NCBI GenBank assembly: GCA_002339675.1
Contig: DDKB01000012.1
Coordinates: forward strand, 86,321 to 150,320
DNA from: Stutzerimonas stutzeri
Lineage (GTDB): Bacteria > Pseudomonadota > Gammaproteobacteria > Pseudomonadales > Pseudomonadaceae
Direction: 5' to 3'
DNA: 64,000 nt
Made by a program: the position numbers and the translations under genes. Below the pieces are notes generated by a model, which saw only the letters and a program-made list of their open reading frames with translations, did not search any database and was not told where the DNA came from. This document shows, piece after piece, positions 43,187-51,147 of the stretch. Within the stretch, counting starts at the first letter, position 1. Each line of letters starts with the position of its first letter.

Positions 43187-44602
43187 ATGACACCCGACAA
43201 GAAGGTCAAGATCCTCGCCACCCTCGGCCCCGCCACCCGCAGCATCGACGACGTGCGCGAACTGGTGGAGAACGGGGTCAACCTGTTCCGCCTCAACTTC
43301 AGTCATGGCGAGCACGCCGACCACGCCGAGCGCTTCGCCTGGATCCGCGAGGTGGAACGCCAGCTGGGCCGACCGATCGGCATCCTCATGGACCTGCAGG
43401 GGCCGAAGCTGCGCGTCGGCCGCTTCGCCGAAGGCAAGGTGCAGCTCACCCGCGGCCAGACCCTGCGTCTGGACCTCGACCCTGCACCGGGTGATGCCAC
43501 GCGGGTCAACCTACCGCATCCGGAAATCATCGACGCGCTGCAGCCGGGCATGAGCCTGCTGGTGGATGACGGCCGCCTGCGCCTGACGGTGATCGCCAAG
43601 CACGCCAGTGCCATCGACACCCGCGTGGTGGCCGGCGGCGAGCTGTCCGACCGCAAGGGCGTCAATGTGCCCGAAGCGGTACTGGAGCTCAGTCCGCTAA
43701 CCGAGAAGGACCGCCGCGACCTGGCCTTCGGCCTGGAGCTGGGTGTCGACTGGGTGGCGTTGTCCTTCGTCCAGCGCCCGCAGGACATTCACGAGGCGCG
43801 CGAGCTGATCGGCGACCGCGCCTTTCTCATGGCCAAGATCGAGAAGCCCTCGGCGGTGCAGCACCTGCGCGAGATCGCCCGCCTGAGCGACGCGATCATG
43901 GTGGCGCGCGGTGACCTGGGCGTCGAAGTGCCCGCGGAAAACGTGCCGCGCATTCAGAAGAACATTGTGCGCACCTGCCGCCAGCTCGGCCGCCCGGTGG
44001 TGGTGGCCACGCAGATGCTCGAGTCGATGCGTTTCTCCCCGGCGCCGACCCGCGCTGAAGTCACGGACGTCGCCAACGCCGTTGCCGAGGGCGCCGATGC
44101 GGTGATGCTCTCGGCGGAAACAGCCTCCGGCGACTACCCGCTCGAGGCGGTGAGCATGATGAGCAAGATCATCCGCCAGGTCGAAAGCGGGCCGGACTAT
44201 CAGGCGCAACTGGACGTGCACCGCCCCAGCGCCGAGGCCACCCTGCCGGATGCCATCAGCTGCGCGATCCGCCGGATCAGCGGCATCCTGCCGGTGGCGG
44301 TGCTGGTCAACTACACCGAGTCGGGGCGCTCCAGCCTGCGCGCATCGCGCGAACGCCCGGGCACACCGATCCTCAGCCTGACGCCGAACCTCGCCACCGC
44401 GCGCAAGCTGACCGTCGCCTGGGGCGTGTACTCGGTGATCGATGCGCGCATGCATGACATGGAGCAGGTCTGCCTCAATGCGCTCGAACTGGCGCGCGCG
44501 CAAGGCATGGCGGGCGCCGGCGACACCGTGCTCATTACCGCCGGCGTGCCGCTGGGGCAGTCGGGCACGACCAATTCGCTGCGCATCGAAACCCTCAACT
44601 GA
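43187..44602 (+). CDS. pyk: pyruvate kinase
   Basis: The 471-residue enzyme converts PEP and ADP to pyruvate and ATP. The TIM-barrel domain starts KVKILATLGPATRSIDDV and carries the metal and PEP motif MAKIEKPSAV, then IMVARGDLGVEVP and QMLESM. The C-terminal allosteric domain follows. In Pseudomonas putida the gcl-hyi-glxR-ttuD cluster ends with such a kinase (pykF), so it is the last step of glyoxylate-to-pyruvate conversion here. Start ATG 43187 has no strong ribosome site. Confidence 0.95.
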   Translation: MTPDKKVKILATLGPATRSIDDVRELVENGVNLFRLNFSHGEHADHAERFAWIREVERQLGRPIGILMDLQGPKLRVGRFAEGKVQLTRGQTLRLDLDPAPGDATRVNLPHPEIIDALQPGMSLLVDDGRLRLTVIAKHASAIDTRVVAGGELSDRKGVNVPEAVLELSPLTEKDRRDLAFGLELGVDWVALSFVQRPQDIHEARELIGDRAFLMAKIEKPSAVQHLREIARLSDAIMVARGDLGVEVPAENVPRIQKNIVRTCRQLGRPVVVATQMLESMRFSPAPTRAEVTDVANAVAEGADAVMLSAETASGDYPLEAVSMMSKIIRQVESGPDYQAQLDVHRPSAEATLPDAISCAIRRISGILPVAVLVNYTESGRSSLRASRERPGTPILSLTPNLATARKLTVAWGVYSVIDARMHDMEQVCLNALELARAQGMAGAGDTVLITAGVPLGQSGTTNSLRIETLN

Positions 44603-44668
44603 AGCCACCGGGCCGCCCGCCAGCAGCCCGTTGGTGGCGGCCGCACCGCCTGCTTCGAGACGGCTCCC

Positions 44669-45562
44669 ATGCGCATCTCCCCGTTTCTGCCCCGCCTGTT
44701 CCTGCTGCGCGCGACCTTGCACGGCGCCAGCCAGATCCTCCTGCAGCGGCATGCCGGCTGCGGCCTGCTGGTGCTTGTCGCACTCGGGCTGCAGGCGCCT
44801 GCGCTGCTTGCCGGCGCCTTGCTCGGCCTGCTCGGCGGCACCCTCATGGCGGTCGCCCGCGGCTACGCAGCCGCCGAGATCGAAGCGGGCGTATATGGCT
44901 ACAACGCGGCGCTGCTGGGGCTGCTCCTGGTCCTGGTCGTGGGCGACACGCCCCTGGCCTGGTTGCTCGCCGCGCTGGCGGGCACGCTCTGCGCACCGCT
45001 GCAACGGCAGCTGCTGCATCGCCTGCACAGACAGGGGCAGCCGGCCCTGACGCTGGTATTCGTACTGCTGGGGTGGCTGGCGCTGGGCCTGATCGGGCTG
45101 CTGGACGGCGTGCTGGATGCGCGGCTGCCCGAGACGGCACCGACTGACTGGGACGCCCTGGACGGAATATGGCGCGGTGTCGGGCATATGGTTTTTCTTT
45201 CTGCCCCGGGCGCGGCGGCCTGCCTGTTCGCCGGCCTGCTGTGGGCCAATCGCAGCGCGGCCCTCTGGGCATTGTGCGGTTCGGCTGCGGGCATCTACCT
45301 GGCCCTGCTGGTCGACGCCGATGCGCCCCACGCCCTGGCCGGACTCGCCGGTTACAACCCGGCTTTGGCCGCGCTGGCCCTGAGCCAGGCGAGCCGGTCG
45401 GCGCTGGCACCGGCAGCGGGCATCCTCGTGGCGATCGTGGCCCGGCTCGGCTTCGACCAACTGGTGCTGACGCCCCTGACCATGCCGTTCATCCTTGCCT
45501 GCTGGACGGTGACGCTGGCCTTGCAGGGCCGCCGTCCGCGGCCAGGATGGGAGCCAGCATAA
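44669..45562 (+). CDS. urea transporter (UT family)
   Basis: The 297-residue protein has about ten hydrophobic helices and the duplicated UT signatures GVYGYNAALLGL and AGYNPALAALAL, one per half, that line the urea channel. It follows pyk by 66 bp on the same strand. Together with gcl-ttuD and hiuH, it fits scavenging of urea and glyoxylate from ureide breakdown; urease is not in this window. Convergent with the DUF2188 gene, with only 3 bp between stops. Confidence 0.88.
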   Translation: MRISPFLPRLFLLRATLHGASQILLQRHAGCGLLVLVALGLQAPALLAGALLGLLGGTLMAVARGYAAAEIEAGVYGYNAALLGLLLVLVVGDTPLAWLLAALAGTLCAPLQRQLLHRLHRQGQPALTLVFVLLGWLALGLIGLLDGVLDARLPETAPTDWDALDGIWRGVGHMVFLSAPGAAACLFAGLLWANRSAALWALCGSAAGIYLALLVDADAPHALAGLAGYNPALAALALSQASRSALAPAAGILVAIVARLGFDQLVLTPLTMPFILACWTVTLALQGRRPRPGWEPA

Positions 45563-45565
45563 CGA

Positions 45566-45790
45566 TCAACCCTTGGTCGCGCGCGGGTCCTGGTCGCGCG
45601 GGTAGGTGCGCTCTTCCTCAATCTGGCCGTCGAGCGTATGAATTTTCACCGATGCCGTGCGCAGCTTCATGTAGTCGCGGGTCTCGGCAATGATGTCCTC
45701 CTTTGTCGCGGCCTCCAGCAACGCGCGCTTGTCGCCCTCCTCGCGCAGCACCCAGCGGTCGTCGTCGTGCGTGATGTGGTAGTTCTCCAT
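45566..45790 (-). CDS. DUF2188-type small protein
   Basis: The 74-residue protein (MENYHITHDDDRWVLREEGD) has the DUF2188 pattern of a beta-rich strand pair followed by a helix with a conserved acidic and aromatic core. ATG 45790 follows AGAGAGG; the frame is open to 45910. It is a small, probably cytoplasmic stress-associated protein of unknown role. Confidence 0.75.
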   Translation of the reverse strand: MENYHITHDDDRWVLREEGDKRALLEAATKEDIIAETRDYMKLRTASVKIHTLDGQIEEERTYPRDQDPRATKG

Positions 45791-45956
45791 TGCAACCTCT
45801 CTCGTCTTGGTGTGTGGAACCTTAGAGGGCAGCCGCGCGCAGCGGTTCGCTGACTGCTTCGGCTGGATCGTCCAGTCAGGGTAGAAACCACCCTTAAAAG
45901 GTGAAATCAACCAGTAAAACCGGGGTCGGATTCACCCGACCTAGGCGCTCACGCCC

Positions 45957-45970
45957 TTGATTACGGTCAA
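45957..45970. promoter_or_regulatory. ANR/DNR-like box upstream of hmp
   Basis: TTGAT-TACG-GTCAA matches the FNR-family consensus TTGAT-N4-ATCAA at 9 of 10 positions. Its centre is about 109 bp before the hmp start. Low oxygen (ANR) or nitric oxide (DNR) control fits the NO-detoxifying product. Confidence 0.55.
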
Positions 45971-46072
45971 TTCCTCGCTGGAACGGTTATTGAAAGGACA
46001 CCGGCACCTGCCCCCGCCGCGCCACGAGGCGCCGCCACGAGAGGCAGGCCCGATCAACGACTGGAGTCCTCC

Positions 46073-47251
46073 ATGCTTTGCGCTGAACAACGTGCCCTGA
46101 TCAAAGCCACCGTGCCGCTGCTCGAGAGCGGTGGCGAAGCCCTCACCAACCACTTCTACCGGCTGATGCTCGCCGAGCACCCCGAGGTACGCCCGCTGTT
46201 CAACCAGGCGCACCAGGCCAGCGGTGACCAGCCACGGGCGCTGGCCAACGGCGTGCTGATGTACGCCCGGCATATCGACCGCCTGGACCAGCTCGGCGAC
46301 CTGGTAGCCCAGGTCATCAACAAGCACGTGGCGCTGCAGGTGCTGCCCGAACACTACCCCATCGTCGGCAGCTGCCTGCTGCGCGCGATCCGCGAGGTGC
46401 TCGGCGAAGCCGTCGCCACCGACGCCGTGATCGACGCCTGGGCCGCCGCCTACAACCAGCTCGCCCGGATCCTGATCGACAGCGAGGAACAGCTCTACCG
46501 CACCACCGCCCAGGCAACCGGCGGCTGGCGCGGAGCCCGCACCTTTCGCATCGCGCGCAAGGTGCCCGAGAGCCAGGAGATCACTTCGTTCTATCTGGAG
46601 CCCGAGGACGGCGGCCCGGTGATCGAGCACAAGCCCGGCCAGTACATCGGCGTGCAGCTGCAGGTGGACGGCGCGGAGATCCGCCGTAACTACTCGCTGT
46701 CCGCGGCGAGCAATGGCCGCGACTACCGCATCAGCGTCAAACGCGAGCCGGGTGGCGTAGCGTCCAACGCCCTGCACGGCATGGCAATCGGCGACCGCCT
46801 GGCGCTGTTCGCCCCGGCTGGCCAGTTCGTGTTGCAGCCCAGCAGCAAGCCACTGGTGCTGATCAGTGGCGGCGTGGGCATCACGCCCACCCTGGCGATG
46901 CTTGAGGAGGCGGTGACTACTGACCGGCCGATCCACTTCATCCACTGCGCGCGCAACGCGGACAGTCACGCCTTTCGCCAGCGCATCGACGCGCTCGCCG
47001 AGCGGCACAGCCAGCTCAAGCGCTTCTATTGCTACGACGAGCACCAGGGCCCGGCGCACCAGCCGGACGCGGTCGGCCTGATGACCGAGGAAAGGCTCGA
47101 CGCCTGGCTGCCGGCCGAGCGCGACCTGGACGCCTATTTCCTCGGCCCCAAGCCGTTCATGGCGTCGATCCGTCGTCAACTGCGCGCACTGGGCGTCCCG
47201 GAGCACCAGGCACGCTACGAATTCTTCGGCCCGGCATCGGCGCTGGAGTGA
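46073..47251 (+). CDS. hmp: flavohaemoglobin nitric oxide dioxygenase
   Basis: The 392-residue protein converts NO and O2 to nitrate. It has an N-terminal globin domain (about 1-138) with the distal tyrosine in HFYRLML (about 28) and the proximal histidine in YARHID (about 85). A ferredoxin-reductase-type FAD domain (RNYSLSAA) and an NAD(P)H domain (GGVGITPTLAML) follow. A ribosome site GGAG lies before ATG. The ANR-like box upstream and the PpyR-like gene downstream resemble the P. aeruginosa fhp locus, though fhpR is not present. Confidence 0.94.
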   Translation: MLCAEQRALIKATVPLLESGGEALTNHFYRLMLAEHPEVRPLFNQAHQASGDQPRALANGVLMYARHIDRLDQLGDLVAQVINKHVALQVLPEHYPIVGSCLLRAIREVLGEAVATDAVIDAWAAAYNQLARILIDSEEQLYRTTAQATGGWRGARTFRIARKVPESQEITSFYLEPEDGGPVIEHKPGQYIGVQLQVDGAEIRRNYSLSAASNGRDYRISVKREPGGVASNALHGMAIGDRLALFAPAGQFVLQPSSKPLVLISGGVGITPTLAMLEEAVTTDRPIHFIHCARNADSHAFRQRIDALAERHSQLKRFYCYDEHQGPAHQPDAVGLMTEERLDAWLPAERDLDAYFLGPKPFMASIRRQLRALGVPEHQARYEFFGPASALE

Positions 47252-47297
47252 TCCCGAAGAGAGCCAACAGCTTCTGACCCGATCGAGAGGTATCGCC

Positions 47298-47531
47298 ATG
47301 CACACGCAGTCCCTGCATCCCCACCGCCTGTTCATCCTCGCCAACCTGCTCATGCTCGCCGGCGTGCTGCTCCTGCTGCTGGGCATTGCCGGCGCCTACG
47401 TGTTCGATCGGCACCTCATGCTCGGCACCGTGGTGGCCAGCCATGCGCTGGTCATCCTCGGGCCGACCGCGTTGAAGATCGGCTACGTGATGCGCTTGCT
47501 GGCTCAGCGTCAGCAAGCCTTGGTTGCCTGA
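47298..47531 (+). CDS. small two-helix membrane protein, PpyR-like
   Basis: The 77-residue protein has two hydrophobic helices (about 11-33 and 40-60) with a short polar loop, and a cytoplasmic tail ending RLLAQRQQALVA. In P. aeruginosa a small membrane protein of this kind (PpyR) sits beside fhp. The similarity is by position, size and topology. AGAGG lies before ATG. It is 46 bp after hmp and probably in the same transcript. Confidence 0.7.
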   Translation: MHTQSLHPHRLFILANLLMLAGVLLLLLGIAGAYVFDRHLMLGTVVASHALVILGPTALKIGYVMRLLAQRQQALVA

Positions 47532-47752
47532 CAAACCTGGTTTTCCCGGCCCGGATATCACCTGCGCGGACAACTACCGTTTCGCTGTAGTTGCATGTCG
47601 CCATACGGGGACAAACGGACGCTCCAACCATTCGTCCGCCGCTTGTTCAACGGCGGAAACTCCTGATGCGCTCGGTCGCTCTGAATTAACGAAGGCTGAT
47701 GAAGTTGCGTTCAGCCCCCGCAGAAGTCTGTATCCATCGAGGAGAGTTAGAC

Positions 47753-47929
47753 ATGGCGAACAAGAATCCTGGCAACTTTGCAAACGACCGCGAAAAAGCC
47801 TCCGAAGCCGGCAAGAAAGGCGGCCACAACAGCGGTGGCAACTTCGCCAATGACCGCGAGAAAGCCTCCGAGGCAGGCCGCAAGGGCGGTCAGAACAGCC
47901 ACGGCGGTGGACGCAACAGCAACAGCTGA
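47753..47929 (+). CDS. KGG-domain stress protein with tandem repeat (YciG/GsiB-like)
   Basis: The 58-residue protein contains the repeat NFANDREKASEAGKKGG twice (about 7-23 and 28-44, the second with RKGG), followed by a Gly/Asn/Ser-rich tail. This is the KGG repeat of stress-induced proteins such as YciG and GsiB. ATG 47753 follows GGAGAG. It is hydrophilic and disordered, and likely induced in stationary phase or dryness. A strong terminator follows at 47944. Confidence 0.85.
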   Translation: MANKNPGNFANDREKASEAGKKGGHNSGGNFANDREKASEAGRKGGQNSHGGGRNSNS

Positions 47930-47943
47930 TAGTGGCTGCTGAC

Positions 47944-47976
47944 CAAAAGGGCAAAGGAATTTCCTTTGCCCTTTTT
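47944..47976 (+). terminator. Rho-independent terminator after KGG gene
   Basis: AAAAGGGCAAAGGAA and TTTCCTTTGCCCTTTT form a near-continuous 14-bp stem ending in a T-run. It closes the hmp-downstream genes. Confidence 0.9.
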
Positions 47977-48125
47977 GTTTATTGATTCGCAGCTCGTGTC
48001 CAAGCCCTTAATTGCAACGAAACTTGCGTTCATTGTTCGCCAGCGCATAAAGCGAAACGGTTAGCCAATTATGTGGCGGCAAGTTTCAAACTTTTCTTTT
48101 TATCGACTGTAAGAAGGCCTGCCTC

Positions 48126-48305
48126 ATGAAAGAAACCGTCCCGGCCACCGACACCATGCACCCCGGCGACCAGGCCCCGTCCGACACGCCCGGCACCGGT
48201 GAAAACCTCTGCCCCCGCTGCAACGGCAGCGGCCGACAGGGCAACGAGCCATGCACAAACTGCGGCGGTACCGGTAAGGTGATCGAAGGCATCGGCGGAG
48301 CCTGA
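48126..48305 (+). CDS. small zinc-finger protein with two DnaJ-type CxxCxGxG motifs
   Basis: This 59-residue gene encodes LCPRCNGSG and PCTNCGGTG, two halves of a DnaJ-type zinc finger, after an acidic, proline-rich lead. An AAGAAGG site lies upstream of ATG. It is 26 bp before pncB on the same strand, suggesting one transcript. Similar orphan zinc-finger proteins occur in Pseudomonas; function unknown. Confidence 0.75.
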   Translation: MKETVPATDTMHPGDQAPSDTPGTGENLCPRCNGSGRQGNEPCTNCGGTGKVIEGIGGA

Positions 48306-48331
48306 TCCCGCCCTGCAACAGGGAGCCTTCC

Positions 48332-49531
48332 ATGAGCGTCAGCGCATTTTCCGAGCGCATCATCCAGAGCCTGCTGGACACCGACTATTACAAGCTGACG
48401 ATGATGCAGGCGGTGCTGCACCATTACCCCAACGCCGAAGTGGAATGGGCTTTCCGCAGCCGCTCGAAGGAAGACCTGTCGCCCTACCTGGGCGCCATCA
48501 CCGAGCAGTTGCAAGCCCTGGCCGAGCTGCGCTTCGAGCCCGAGGAGCTGGCATTCCTCGAAGCCATTCCCTACATGCAGCCGGACTTCATCCGTTTTCT
48601 CGGGCTGTTTCGTTTCGACCCGCGCTATGTACGCGTCGAGCTCGAGGACGACGAACTGGTGCTCTACCTACGCGGGCCCTGGCTACACGTGATCCTCTTC
48701 GAGGTCCCGCTGCTGGCGATCATCAGCGAGGTGCGCAACCGCGCCCGCTTCCCGGACGTCACGCTGGAACAGGCAACCGAGCGGCTGGATGACAAGCTGC
48801 GCTGGCTGCGCGACGAAGCCAGCGAACAGGAGCTGGCGGGCTTCAAGCTGGCCGATTTCGGCACCCGGCGGCGCTTTTCCTATGGCGTGCAGGCGGCGGT
48901 GATCGAGCGCCTGCAGGCGGACTTCCCCGGGCAGTTCGTCGGCACCAGCAACGTCCACCTGGCGCGCACGCTGGACCTCAAGCCCATGGGCACCATGGCC
49001 CACGAGTGGATCATGGCGCACCAGCAGCTCGGCCCCCGGCTGATCGACAGCCAGAGCGCGGCGCTCGATTGCTGGGCCCGTGAATACCGGGGCGCGCTGG
49101 GCATCGCCATCACCGACTGCATCACCATGGACGCCTTTGTCGCCGATTTCGATCTGTACCTGGCCAAGCTGTTCGACGGCCTGCGCCACGACTCGGGCGA
49201 CCCGGTCGAGTGGGCGGAAAAGGCCATCGCTCACTACCGTCGGCTGGGCATCGATCCGATGACCCGGCAGCTGGTTTTTTCCGATGGGCTGGATTTCCCC
49301 AGGGCGCTGGGCATCTACCGCGCACTGGCCGGCCGCAGCAACACCAGCTACGGCATCGGCACCCACCTGACCTGCGACATTCCCGGCGTCGAGCCGACCA
49401 ACATGGTGATCAAGATGACCAGTTGCAACGGCCAGCCGGTGGCCAAGATTTCCGACTCACCAGGCAAGACCATGTGCCGGGACGAGGCCTTCGTCAGCTA
49501 CCTCAAGCACGTCTACTCGGTCGCGCACTGA
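48332..49531 (+). CDS. pncB: nicotinate phosphoribosyltransferase
   Basis: The 399-residue enzyme makes nicotinate mononucleotide from nicotinate and PRPP in NAD salvage (Preiss-Handler). It starts SLLDTDYYKLTMMQAVLHHYP, the family hallmark, and shows LADFGTRRRFSYGVQ, the catalytic-histidine loop region VEWAEKAIAHYR, and GIGTHLTCDIPGVEPTNMVIKM. Standard length (E. coli 400). It is convergent with the diguanylate cyclase gene (5 bp between). Confidence 0.95.
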   Translation: MSVSAFSERIIQSLLDTDYYKLTMMQAVLHHYPNAEVEWAFRSRSKEDLSPYLGAITEQLQALAELRFEPEELAFLEAIPYMQPDFIRFLGLFRFDPRYVRVELEDDELVLYLRGPWLHVILFEVPLLAIISEVRNRARFPDVTLEQATERLDDKLRWLRDEASEQELAGFKLADFGTRRRFSYGVQAAVIERLQADFPGQFVGTSNVHLARTLDLKPMGTMAHEWIMAHQQLGPRLIDSQSAALDCWAREYRGALGIAITDCITMDAFVADFDLYLAKLFDGLRHDSGDPVEWAEKAIAHYRRLGIDPMTRQLVFSDGLDFPRALGIYRALAGRSNTSYGIGTHLTCDIPGVEPTNMVIKMTSCNGQPVAKISDSPGKTMCRDEAFVSYLKHVYSVAH

Positions 49532-49536
49532 GCCGG

Positions 49537-50724
49537 TCAGGCCGCCGTGACGTCGATTTCGCGCGCCGTCGAATCGGCCCAGCAGAGCCGATTGCGACCG
49601 GTGGTTTTCGCCAGGTACATGCGCTTGTCAGCCAGCTCGAGCAGCTCGCGCGGCGCCTCGGCGAAGTCACTGCAGCGCTCGGCCAGGCCGATGCTGCAGG
49701 TCAGGGTCGCGCCGTCCGGACGCCGCCCCAGGCCATTGCGCAGCATGCGCTCAAGGGCCAGCCGCGCCTGCTCGAGGTCGGTGTCGGGCATGATCACCAC
49801 GAACTCCTCGCCGCCCCAGCGCAGCAAGGTATCCGTGCTGCGCAGGCTGGCCAACATCTGTTGCGTGCAGTCACGCAGCACCCGGTCGCCGGCGTCGTGG
49901 CCGTAGCCGTCGTTGATGGCCTTGAAATGGTCGAGGTCGATGAAGGCGACCGCCAGCCCCGTGTCGTGGCGGCGCGCGGTGTCCCACTGCAGCTTGAGGA
50001 TTTCCTGGCCGCTGCCACGGCTGAACACGCCGGTCAGCGGATCGCGGATGGCCTGGCGCACCAGGGCGATCATGAAAGCCAGCTGGCTCAGGCTGGCCAG
50101 GGCCGTCACGCCGGCAATGAGAATTAGCAGCCAGAAGCCGCCGGCAAACGACGGCCAGTTCAACGTTGCCCACGAGAGGTAGCCGGCCACCGCCTGCGCC
50201 AGCAACAGCACGCTGGCCATCACCACGTTTTCCACCAGGGTCAACGGAAAGATCGCCAGACCGGCCATCAGCACGAACGGCAGGAAGGCGTAGCCGGTAG
50301 CCACCACTGCGGACAGCTGAGTGAGCTGGTAACCGCCGAGCAGCGTATGCGAGGCGATGTAAAACGCCGTGGGGATGGCGAACAGCAGCGCCACAGCTCG
50401 ATAGGCATCGAACAGGTTGCCGCTCGGCCGGTAGAACACCAGCAGGCAGGTAAACGCGCCGCAGGCGAGCAGGCGAAACGTCGCCAGACCCAGCCACAAC
50501 GGGTAGTTGAAGACCATCACGTCGATGATCCCCCACAGCGGCGTGAGGATCGCGAAGAGAAAGGCGAACAGCCTGACGCGGTTGACGATCAGGGTGGCGC
50601 GGCGCTGCGTGAGCAACAGCGAATGACGGTGCGGGATGATCAGCTTCATGAACTCATTGGCCTTGAGTTCACTGGGCAGGAGCGTAGCCAGACGGCTCGA
50701 CAGCAGGTCGGTCAGGAACGACAT
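49537..50724 (-). CDS. membrane diguanylate cyclase (GGDEF)
   Basis: The 395-residue protein has about six membrane helices (about 45-225) and a C-terminal GGDEF domain (about 230-385) that makes c-di-GMP. The active site is GGEEF (about 312-316) and the product-inhibition I-site is RSTD five residues upstream. RDPLTGVFSRGSGQEIL and FIDLDHFKAINDGYGHDAGD are typical. The sensor part is a membrane type without recognisable ligand domain. It stands alone. Confidence 0.93.
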   Translation of the reverse strand: MSFLTDLLSSRLATLLPSELKANEFMKLIIPHRHSLLLTQRRATLIVNRVRLFAFLFAILTPLWGIIDVMVFNYPLWLGLATFRLLACGAFTCLLVFYRPSGNLFDAYRAVALLFAIPTAFYIASHTLLGGYQLTQLSAVVATGYAFLPFVLMAGLAIFPLTLVENVVMASVLLLAQAVAGYLSWATLNWPSFAGGFWLLILIAGVTALASLSQLAFMIALVRQAIRDPLTGVFSRGSGQEILKLQWDTARRHDTGLAVAFIDLDHFKAINDGYGHDAGDRVLRDCTQQMLASLRSTDTLLRWGGEEFVVIMPDTDLEQARLALERMLRNGLGRRPDGATLTCSIGLAERCSDFAEAPRELLELADKRMYLAKTTGRNRLCWADSTAREIDVTAA

Positions 50725-51147
50725 TTTTATAATTACCCGATGGGTTGGCGGAACAGTCCACGGCTCGTGACAGTTCGCGCCAAATGATAGCAGTTAGACA
50801 TCATCGCACGGCAGCTGCGCTCGGCCTCTTCGCGTCTACAGCTCTGCCCGGACGGCGATCTGGCGCCTGCCCGGCATCGGGGCGAACGATTTATCCCTAC
50901 TGTTCATGCGGCTTAGCGGACCTGCATCGGTTAACGGCCATGCGCAACTGCGCCAAAGCGCGGCCCGAAGAAAATTTGTAACAAGCCATGAATCGTCAGC
51001 CAGGCGCCAGTAATCCGTTGGAGCGACAGAGCACCGACCGGAAAAATGACGCTTTGGAGCGATTATCGACGCGCCCCCAGGCGACTAGCGTGACTTGGCG
51101 AGCGCCGATGGCGTTCGCCGACGATAACAACAACAAGGAGATCTTCC
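50725..51147. other. divergent intergenic region (cyclase / esterase)
   Basis: About 420 bp, relatively AT-richer, holding the promoters of the divergent cyclase and autotransporter genes. I see no further gene or RNA. Confidence 0.4.

Noticed and set aside
43697..45460. Long minus-strand frame across pyk and the urea transporter
   Set aside because: Glutamine/arginine-rich shadow of two genes with complete family motifs on the plus strand.
46000..46030. Possible sigma-54 promoter (GGCAC...GC) before hmp
   Set aside because: The spacing between GG and GC is 11, not 10, and the -12 element is CCCGC rather than TTGC.
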